From Planctomycetota bacterium (GTDB lineage: Bacteria > Planctomycetota > Phycisphaerae > Phycisphaerales > UBA1924): 7,388 bases of DNA. The notes beneath the pieces are model-generated. The model saw nothing but the letters and a program-made list of their open reading frames with translations. It searched no databases and was not told where the DNA came from. Below are positions 1 to 5,417 of this stretch, piece after piece. The translations under genes and the position numbers were made by a program. Numbering within the stretch: position 1 is the first letter of the stretch; each line of letters begins with the position of its first letter. The stretch lies in NCBI GenBank assembly GCA_023412695.1, contig JAEYNG010000335.1, positions 1 through 7,388 on the forward strand, in the 5' to 3' direction.

Positions 1-850
1 CCTCCCGGTCGGGATAGGTCACTACCCGCTGCGGCACCGCCGCAGCCGCCGCTTCCTGCTTGGCCGTCGTCTCCTTCTGATCAAACACAAACGTCGGCCG
101 CGGCTGATACGCCAGCCTCGCGGCGACGACGTCCAGCGCCGCGCCGGTGAAGCCGGCCGCCGCCGCCATCATCCGCATCCGGCTGGCAAGGTCGTGACGC
201 TCGATGCTCTCGATGCTGTTGGCCTGCACCAGCGCCGCCGAGCGTCCCGGCACCCGCAGCTCGATCTCCGGGTTCTGCGAGATCGTTTCGAGCTGGAACT
301 CCTTGTCCTCGAGGATCGGCGTCCGCTCGAGGTTGTCCATCAGACGCGTCACCCGCGCCTGCCACCGGTCCGCGCCCAAGCCCTCCGACGCCTGCTTCAA
401 GGCCTCCAGCCCCTCGGCCGTCAGCCCGAACTGCTGGCGCAACCCCGCCTCGACGTGCTCGATGCTCGGCACGTCCTTGAGTGCACGCGGGATGTTCTCC
501 AGCGACGTCCGCAGCTCCTTGATGACCGCGACGTCTTCGATGTACACCCGCGGCGCGAGCTGACGGGCCGCGTTGCGCGCCTGCTCCGTCGCGATCTCGT
601 CGGCGATCTCGAAGCTCGTCCGCACCGTGCGGGTCTGTCGCATCACGCGGTCGACCGCGACCAGCGGCTGCTCCCGCGTCCACGCCGCCGCCGCCCCTAC
701 CACCGCCACGAACGCCACCCAGATCAGCATCGCCAGGATGAACGTGCGCGACCGCAGCGGCCGGCGCCACCCGGCTTCGGTGAGCGCGATCTCGCGGCGG
801 AGTTCCTCCGTCCGCGCCCGCGATGCCGCCTTGGAAGGTTCTCGAGCCAT
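1..850 (-). CDS. yqfF: 7TM-HD family membrane phosphohydrolase (YqfF/PgpH type), N-terminal part, cut by window edge
   Basis: This is the first 283 codons of a protein that continues beyond the left edge. A basic cytoplasmic stretch (residues 1-35) precedes one clear transmembrane segment (about 37-57, FILAMLIWVAFVAVVGAAAAW). A long extracytoplasmic region follows with the pattern of the 7TMR-HDED domain: TSFEIADEIATEQARNAARQLAPRVY near 78-103 and a second A-rich repeat ending VPQRVVTY near 272-279. In the family this domain leads to seven membrane helices and a cytoplasmic HD domain, which in PgpH hydrolyses c-di-AMP; those parts lie outside the window, so activity cannot be judged. The ATG at 850 is preceded by a weak GGGTGGG; the only in-frame upstream alternative before a stop is a GTG at 874. 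The gene lies 88 bp downstream of phoH on the same strand, the familiar phoH-yqfF(-ybeY) order, which supports both calls. Confidence 0.85.
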   Translation of the reverse strand, partial: MAREPSKAASRARTEELRREIALTEAGWRRPLRSRTFILAMLIWVAFVAVVGAAAAWTREQPLVAVDRVMRQTRTVRTSFEIADEIATEQARNAARQLAPRVYIEDVAVIKELRTSLENIPRALKDVPSIEHVEAGLRQQFGLTAEGLEALKQASEGLGADRWQARVTRLMDNLERTPILEDKEFQLETISQNPEIELRVPGRSAALVQANSIESIERHDLASRMRMMAAAAGFTGAALDVVAARLAYQPRPTFVFDQKETTAKQEAAAAAVPQRVVTYPDRE

Positions 851-938
851 TCGTAACCCACCCCCGCCGAGCACCTACAGCATCTCGCCTTCCGGTCGCT
901 GCGCCAAGCGCGACCCCGATGATCCATCGGTCCAACCG

Positions 939-2054
939 TCAGCGCGTTGCATCATCATCAGGAGTTATCTGGCCCTCTTTACCTGACATTCCCCCATCAA
1001 TCGCGGGATTCCCCTCCAGCCGCGGACCCGCGTCCTGCAGAGGGGCGTACGCCTCCACGATCCGCTGCACAAGCGAGTGGCGGACGATGTCCTCCTGCCC
1101 GAGCTGGATCATCCCGATCCCCTTGATCCGGCGGAGTCTGCGCGCAGCGTCGATCAGTCCGCTCTCTGTCGCCTCCGGCAGGTCGATCTGCGTCACGTCG
1201 CCCGTCACGATCATCTTCGACCCGTGACCCATCCTGGTGAGGAACATCTGCATCTGGCCGCGGGTCGTATTCTGCGCCTCGTCCAAAATGATCGCGGCGT
1301 TGTTCAGCGTCCGGCCGCGCATGTACGCCAGCGGGATCACCTCCACCACGTCGTTGAACATGAACCGCTTGATGGTGGAGAAGTCCATCATGTCGTGCAG
1401 CGCATCGAGCAGCGGGCGCAGATAAGGATTGACCTTCGCCTGCAGGTCCCCCGGGAGAAACCCCAGCCGTTCGCCCGCCTCGACCGCCGGCCGGCAGAGG
1501 ATCAGCTTCCGCACCATCTGCGCGCGGAGCAGGTGCACCGCTGCGGCGACAGCGAGATAGGTCTTTCCCGTGCCCGCGGGGCCGATGCCGAACGTCAGGT
1601 CGTTATCCCGGATGGTGTCGAGGTAGAGCTGCTGGTTCGGGGTCTTCGCCCTGACCTGCCTACCCCCGACATAAACATCGAGATGGTCTTGCCACGGCGG
1701 GCCGGAAGCGGGGATGAACTCCCCCGAAACACCGTCGTGCTCGCCAAGCCGCCGGAGCGTGCCCGACATCGCTTGGCCGATCAGGTCCATGACCTGCTGC
1801 CGCGACATGTGCTCGTTCCGCGACGCCGCTGCCTCGAGCCGCTCCAGAACGCCCCGCGCGGCCTCGATCTGCTCCCGCTCCCCCGCCACCACCACGCGGT
1901 TCTCGCGCGCGGAGACCCGCACCCCCAACGCCTCGCGAAGCATCTTGAGGTTCCGATCGCCCAGCCCCAGCATGGTCACACGCTCGGCGCCCTGCGGAAC
2001 TTGTATGCTGAACTCCACGCCCGACAATCTCCGCAAAGCAACACCCGGACCCAT
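939..2054 (-). CDS. phoH: PhoH-like ATPase (PhoH/YbeZ family)
   Basis: A 371-residue P-loop ATPase of typical PhoH/YbeZ length. Residues about 25-75 form a KH-like N-terminal region (LGVRVSARENRVVVAG, then EQIEAARGVLERL). The ATPase core has Walker A GPAGTGKT (158-165), the family motif RPAVEAGE (188-195), Walker B IILDEAQN (255-262) and a GDVTQIDLP sensor-like motif (285-293). Bacterial YbeZ proteins are linked to RNA metabolism and ribosome maturation with YbeY; the name derives from E. coli phosphate-regulated phoH and does not prove phosphate control here. The frame stays open upstream to 2447, but family proteins begin just before this KH-like part. I chose the ATG at 2054. A TTG two codons upstream (2060) has GGAGA at ideal spacing and may be the real start; a GTG at 2105 is less likely. 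It is divergent from the lipoprotein gene and followed by yqfF. Confidence 0.95.
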   Translation of the reverse strand: MGPGVALRRLSGVEFSIQVPQGAERVTMLGLGDRNLKMLREALGVRVSARENRVVVAGEREQIEAARGVLERLEAAASRNEHMSRQQVMDLIGQAMSGTLRRLGEHDGVSGEFIPASGPPWQDHLDVYVGGRQVRAKTPNQQLYLDTIRDNDLTFGIGPAGTGKTYLAVAAAVHLLRAQMVRKLILCRPAVEAGERLGFLPGDLQAKVNPYLRPLLDALHDMMDFSTIKRFMFNDVVEVIPLAYMRGRTLNNAAIILDEAQNTTRGQMQMFLTRMGHGSKMIVTGDVTQIDLPEATESGLIDAARRLRRIKGIGMIQLGQEDIVRHSLVQRIVEAYAPLQDAGPRLEGNPAIDGGMSGKEGQITPDDDATR

Positions 2055-2106
2055 GGTCAATCCGTCTCTCCTCGCCGCGAGTTCCGCGGCGGTAAGCTCA
2101 AACACT

Positions 2107-2562
2107 ATGCCTCGCCCCCTCCACGTACATCCCGGATCTACGCCCAAGCCGGCAAAAAGTTCGGCTTGGGTTTGGATTGCAGGCGGCTTGTTGATTCTCT
2201 CTGGCTGCGCTGCGACTCCGGGCGAACCACCACCCGTTTCTGGGTCCGCTACGAGAGACACTATCGCGGCCGACTGGGACGATGTGGACTCGGCGGTGAT
2301 CTGGGGCAGCGACCGCGCCGAGTGGGTCGTCCATCGTTGGTGGGAGGACGGGCCTGGTGCACGGGTGTACGAGCTCCGCAACCCGGCAGGCACGACCGCT
2401 GTTCTGCGGATCGAACGCCCGGACGGCAGTGGCTCCGGCCCGCTCAAGCTCGCGGCATCGGTTGGACCGTTCGGCGATCAAGAGATGGAGCGACGGCTGC
2501 TCAGCGTCGTCTCGCGCCGGCTGTCACAGTTGCACTCGGTCGATGCGGCAACGATCCGCTAG
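2107..2562 (+). CDS. Small lipoprotein of unknown function
   Basis: A 151-residue protein I do not recognise. It starts with a basic segment and a hydrophobic stretch (about 20-31, AWVWIAGGLLIL) ending in the lipobox LSGC with Cys34, so it is very likely lipidated and membrane-anchored. The Cys is followed by a Pro/Ser/Thr-rich linker. The mature domain is about 100 residues, with W-rich DSAVIWGSDRAEWVVHRWW (about 61-79), a beta-like YELRNPAGTTAVLRIERP section and a C-terminal amphipathic helix (MERRLLSVVSRRLSQL, about 127-142). No enzyme motif is visible. The ATG at 2107 keeps the signal peptide near normal length; a weak GGCGGTAAG lies about 12 nt upstream. An in-frame ATG at 2053 would overlap phoH and lengthen the n-region. 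The signal peptide and lipobox, read opposite to neighbours on both sides, argue that this is a real gene and not an antisense shadow. Confidence 0.75.
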   Translation: MPRPLHVHPGSTPKPAKSSAWVWIAGGLLILSGCAATPGEPPPVSGSATRDTIAADWDDVDSAVIWGSDRAEWVVHRWWEDGPGARVYELRNPAGTTAVLRIERPDGSGSGPLKLAASVGPFGDQEMERRLLSVVSRRLSQLHSVDAATIR

Positions 2563-4040
2563 GCCTCAGGGCGTTCAAAGCTTACGGGGATCTCGACCCA
2601 CGCCGTGGTGCCCTCGCCCCAGGTGCTGTCGAGTCCCGCGCGGCCCTTGAGGGCACGCGCCGCGTGCTTGACGATCGCCAGCCCAAGGCCCGTGCCGCGA
2701 CGCGCGGTCGGACCAGTCCGCGCGGCATCCACCTGGTAGAACCGCTCGAACACGCGTTCGATGTGCGCGAGCGGGATGCCCACGCCGCGGTCGATGACCT
2801 CGAAGCGGGCCACGCTGTGCGTCGGCACACTGTCGGGGCCGGTTGCACGCCCGATGCGCTTGGCGCGCACACGGATCGCCGTTCCCTCAAACGCAAACTT
2901 ACAGGCATTCTCGATCAGGTTGCGCAGGATGAGCGCGAGCAGCCGTGCATCGGTCCGCATGCCGCGGAGATCGTCGCCAAGCTCAAACACGAGTTCGAGT
3001 CTCCGCTCGCGAAACATGTCGGCAAACTGTTCTCGCATCGATGACTCGAGCGAACCCGGTTCGACCGGCCCGATCGTGAGTTGCACATCCGCCGCCTCCA
3101 GCCGTGAGAGGTCGAGCAGGTCCCGCAGCAGGTCCTCGAGCCGCAGCGCGTGCGACAGGATCATCCCCGCGGTGCGCTCGGCCATCTCCGGGTCCTCGCG
3201 GGACGCGTCCTTGAGCGTCTCGGCCGCCATGCGGATCGCCGACACCGGCGTGCGCAGCTCGTGCGAGGCGTTGGCGACGAAGTCCGCCTTCACCTGCACC
3301 GCCTGCTCGAGCTCGGTCACGTCGCGCAGGATCATCACCGCGCCGAAGACCCCGTTACCCCACGCCGCGGGCACCGGGAGTGCGGAGACCTGCAGAACAC
3401 GCTGGCCGAGCGGCGTCGTCATGCGGATACGTCGCCGGCGTGACTGCCCGGCCCGCGCCGCGCCGTGCAGCGCAAGGACCTCTTCCTGTGTGAATACCTC
3501 GCCGATCGGCCTGCCCACCAGTGCGCCGCGCTCGATCGGCTCGCCCGTGCCCAGCATCGCCTCCGCCGAGCGATTGCACAGCAGCACGCGTTCGTTGTTG
3601 TCCGTCGCGATGAGCGGCTCGTCCATCGCGTCGATGATCGCGCCAAGGTTCCGCTCGTTCTTCGCCCCCGCCTTGAGCTGGCGCTCGACGCGCCCCGCCA
3701 GCTCGTCGAGCGCCTCGTACACCGGCGCGAACTCCCCGGCCTCCGCAGATCGCTCGTGCGCGATGCTGACCCGCGGCCGGTCGCCCGCGCGGCTGATCTC
3801 CGCCGTGCCGATCGCACGCGCCACCCGCTCGATCTCCGCCAGCCGCCCCGCCTGACGACCCAGGAAGATCCTGATCATCACCGTGGCGCCGATGCCCGCA
3901 ACAGTGAGCAGGCCGATCCGCAGCCAGGCCGCTCGGTCCACCCCGCGGCTCACCTCGATCGCAAGCGCGACAAGGACGACCAGCCACGTACCCGCGGACG
4001 CGGTTGCGATCGTTCGAACGCTCGATCGCCTCAGCGGCAT
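2559..4040 (-). CDS. phoR: PhoR-type sensor histidine kinase (PAS, HisKA, HATPase_c)
   Basis: A membrane histidine kinase of 493 residues from the ATG at 4040. Two transmembrane segments (about 10-29 and 39-60) are separated by only some 10 residues, so there is almost no periplasmic sensor, as in PhoR. A HAMP-like linker (61-120) and a PAS domain (about 130-235, AIIDAMDEPLIATDNNERV) follow. The HisKA box SHELRTP carries the phosphorylated His260. The catalytic domain has the N box with Asn378 (LRNLIENACKF), G1 DRGVGIP (417-423), F box FERFY and G2 GTGLG (449-453), all intact, so it should be active. It lies 42 bp downstream of the response regulator gene and is probably co-transcribed with it. 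The ATG has GGAG 9 nt upstream; an in-frame GTG at 4055 is a plausible alternative adding five residues. Its stop overlaps the lipoprotein stop. The PhoR identity rests on architecture and context; another EnvZ/PhoR-class sensor is possible. Confidence 0.88.
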   Translation of the reverse strand: MPLRRSSVRTIATASAGTWLVVLVALAIEVSRGVDRAAWLRIGLLTVAGIGATVMIRIFLGRQAGRLAEIERVARAIGTAEISRAGDRPRVSIAHERSAEAGEFAPVYEALDELAGRVERQLKAGAKNERNLGAIIDAMDEPLIATDNNERVLLCNRSAEAMLGTGEPIERGALVGRPIGEVFTQEEVLALHGAARAGQSRRRRIRMTTPLGQRVLQVSALPVPAAWGNGVFGAVMILRDVTELEQAVQVKADFVANASHELRTPVSAIRMAAETLKDASREDPEMAERTAGMILSHALRLEDLLRDLLDLSRLEAADVQLTIGPVEPGSLESSMREQFADMFRERRLELVFELGDDLRGMRTDARLLALILRNLIENACKFAFEGTAIRVRAKRIGRATGPDSVPTHSVARFEVIDRGVGIPLAHIERVFERFYQVDAARTGPTARRGTGLGLAIVKHAARALKGRAGLDSTWGEGTTAWVEIPVSFERPEA

Positions 4041-4082
4041 CTCGCTCGGCTCCACAAAGCCCGCCCCGGACCCGCCGCCAGC

Positions 4083-4835
4083 TTATTCGACTTCCGCGCC
4101 CTCTTCGGCATCCTGCTCCAGGTTCTCCCCGGCCGGGATGTCAGGGCTCATCAGGTATCCCACGCCGCGGATCGTCCGGATCATCCCGCCGGCGTCGCCG
4201 AGCTTCTTGCGGATCGCGGCCATGTGCACATCGATCGTCCGGGCGGTCACGAGCACGCCCGGGCCCATCGCGCTGTACATAAGGTCTGCGCGCCGGATCG
4301 CCCTGCCCGGCTTCCGCATGAGGGCGGTGAGCAGGCGGAACTCCGTCAGCGTGAGTTTCACGTTCTTTTCATGCACCCACGTCTCATGGTTGGAGAGGTC
4401 CACGCGCACGGGCCCCAGCGTGAGTGCGTCGTGCGCATCGTCTCCGGCCGCGGCGGCGCGTTGCCGACGCAGCAGCGCCTCGACCCGCGCTAAAAGAACT
4501 TTCATCGAGAATGGCTTCGTGACGTAGTCATCCGCGCCGACCGAGAGCCCGGCCACCTGGTCCGCCTCCTCGCCCTTGGCGGTCAGCATGAGGATCGGGA
4601 TCGACGAGGTCTTTGGGTCAGTCCGAAGGAGCTTGGCGACCTGCAGGCCCGATAAGTTGGGCATCATCACGTCGAGGATGACCAGGTCCGGCCGTTCCTC
4701 GGTGGCCCGCCGCAGCCCCGCGGTGCCGTCCGCTGCTGCCTCGGTCCGGTAGCCCGCCTTGCGCAAGTTGTACCCGACGAGGTCCGCCAGGTCGGTCTCG
4801 TCCTCGATGATCAGGATCCGCTTGTCTTCACTCAT
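4083..4835 (-). CDS. phoB: PhoB-type response regulator (receiver plus winged helix)
   Basis: A 250-residue OmpR/PhoB-family transcription factor. The receiver domain (1-122) has the acidic pair E11-D12, phosphoacceptor D55 (LVILDVMMP), T85 (MLTAKG) and K107 (DDYVTKPF), all conserved. The winged-helix DNA-binding domain occupies about 140-228, with LTLTEFRLLTALMRKPG, the recognition-helix region RTIDVHMAAIRKKLG and the wing IRTIRGVGYLM. A 20-residue acidic tail (SPDIPAGENLEQDAEEGAEVE region, 230-250) extends beyond the usual end. The reading frame is open 44 codons further upstream, but MSEDKRILIIED is the canonical beginning, and the ATG at 4835 has AAGGTG about 8 nt upstream. It is the first gene of a phoB-phoR pair and diverges from the porin gene. 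It probably acts on phosphate-starvation genes, including the neighbouring porin; that target is inferred from position and the Pho-box-like repeats. Confidence 0.92.
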   Translation of the reverse strand: MSEDKRILIIEDETDLADLVGYNLRKAGYRTEAAADGTAGLRRATEERPDLVILDVMMPNLSGLQVAKLLRTDPKTSSIPILMLTAKGEEADQVAGLSVGADDYVTKPFSMKVLLARVEALLRRQRAAAAGDDAHDALTLGPVRVDLSNHETWVHEKNVKLTLTEFRLLTALMRKPGRAIRRADLMYSAMGPGVLVTARTIDVHMAAIRKKLGDAGGMIRTIRGVGYLMSPDIPAGENLEQDAEEGAEVE

Positions 4836-5191
4836 CTGCTTGTGCACCTTGGACTTAGACGCTCCGGGACCATGCCTGAGCCGCTGGAAGGAACTCTGTC
4901 GGCCCGGCACCGGAGTTTCCCCGGTCCGGCGGTGCCCGGCTTGAGGGGAAGTGTAAATCTCCGGCAAATGTTCACGGAGGGGGGTTCGGATCGCCGACGG
5001 CCATAGGAGAGTTTGCGTTCGCTAAGTCTGGTGGGTAGCATGTCGCGCCCGCTCGGGCAGGATCGATCGGCGAACTTTGAAAAGTGAGAAGGCGGGGGAG
5101 CGGGGAAGGCCGGGCGGTTTTTCGCCGGCAACGGTTCGCGGCTCCGCGGCCCGTGCCGGGCAGGACCGACCGGGCCGGCAAGGGACGGGGG

Positions 5192-5212
5192 AGGACGCGA
5201 CGAGAGCGTCCT
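5192..5212. repeat. Perfect 7-bp inverted repeat with 7-nt loop
   Basis: AGGACGC (5192-5198) and GCGTCCT (5206-5212) are exact reverse complements. The run that follows is AAATCTT rather than a T tract, so it is a poor intrinsic terminator on the plus strand. It may be an RNA hairpin or a protein site; its function is unknown. Confidence 0.5.
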
Positions 5213-5218
5213 AAATCT

Positions 5219-5248
5219 TGAACTGCGCAACACTTGCGCATCTGTTCA
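5219..5248. promoter_or_regulatory. Nested palindrome, candidate operator
   Basis: TGCGCAACACTTGCGCA (5224-5240) is a perfect 7-bp inverted repeat with a 3-bp spacer. It is flanked by outer arms TGAAC (5219-5223) and GTTCA (5244-5248), also reverse complements, offset by three bases on the right. The form fits the site of a dimeric repressor or activator. It lies about 180 bp upstream of the porin 1 start and about 385 bp upstream of phoB. I do not recognise the cognate regulator. Confidence 0.45.
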
Positions 5249-5284
5249 CATCGGAAGACGTTGCGGTTTGATTAATTCAGAGCC

Positions 5285-5317
5285 TTACTGGAAAAAGTCA
5301 GTAAAAACTCGCTAACA
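5285..5317 (+). promoter_or_regulatory. Pho-box-like tandem 11-bp repeats upstream of porin 1
   Basis: Three adjacent 11-mers TTACTGGAAAA, AGTCAGTAAAA and ACTCGCTAACA share an A/T-rich right half with 11-bp periodicity, the spacing expected for PhoB subunits bound in tandem. By hand count, 5288-5305 matches 11 of 18 positions of the E. coli Pho box consensus. A possible -10 element TAACAT lies at 5313-5318, inside the third repeat. No -35 hexamer is present at the right distance from it, as is usual when PhoB replaces the -35 contact. The same stretch contains the inverted repeat TTACTG/CAGTAA (5285-5290 and 5299-5304), which could instead mark a different regulator's site. Confidence 0.45.
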
Positions 5318-5320
5318 TGC

Positions 5321-5412
5321 GGCCACCGTTCTCGGGCTTTGTGACGAGAAGCGTACGGAACGGCCGACTCAGATGGTGCAGTTTCCCCTGATCAGGACTT
5401 AGGTGAAAGGAG
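5321..5412 (+). promoter_or_regulatory. Structured 5' leader of porin 1 mRNA
   Basis: Two overlapping, partly exclusive stems can form: TTCTCG/CGAGAA (5329-5334 with 5345-5350) and CCGTTC/GAACGG (5326-5331 with 5358-5363). Closer to the gene, TTTCCCCT (5382-5389) can pair with AGGTGAAA (5401-5408) at seven of eight positions, right beside the GGAG of the ribosome site (5409-5412), and CCTGATCAGG (5387-5396) is a palindrome. The leader may influence translation or mRNA stability. It fits no riboswitch class that I recognise. Confidence 0.35.
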
Positions 5413-5417
5413 ACAGG

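Larger units (their letters stand above)
4836..5417. other. Divergent non-coding region between phoB and porin 1
   Basis: This 582-bp gap must hold the promoters of the phoB-phoR pair (leftward) and porin 1 (rightward). I see no convincing protein: the open frames on the minus strand lack family motifs and a good ribosome site. The phoB-proximal half (4836-5160) shows only short dyads such as ACTTTGAAAAGT (5074-5085), and I could not identify a clear promoter for phoB. The half nearer the porin is AT-richer from about 5240 and contains several perfect inverted repeats and the Pho-box-like repeats listed separately. Confidence 0.7.

Noticed and set aside
81..935. A 284-codon minus-strand frame overlapping the yqfF region
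   Set aside because: It is a different frame of the same strand as yqfF, with low-complexity Gly/Arg/Ala/Asp content, whereas the yqfF frame gives a transmembrane helix and the 7TMR-HDED pattern.
1714..2106. N-terminal extension of the lipoprotein frame back to 1714
   Set aside because: This part is antisense to phoH coding sequence and would bury the signal peptide and lipobox mid-protein.
1077..3044. A 655-codon open frame on the plus strand across phoH, the lipoprotein gene and the kinase 3' end
   Set aside because: It is antisense to the well-supported phoH and kinase genes, is rich in His/Arg/Pro as expected for shadows of GC-rich codons, shows no domain, and shares the lipoprotein region in a different frame.
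3465..4493. A 342-codon plus-strand frame across the kinase and response regulator genes
   Set aside because: It runs opposite to two genes with complete catalytic motifs and its product is Arg/His/Pro-rich without any family resemblance.
4972..5241. Possible 89-residue minus-strand protein upstream of phoB
   Set aside because: It is Arg/Pro-rich, lacks a good ribosome site, covers the palindromes and ends in a proline run; it looks like random open frame in GC-rich non-coding DNA.
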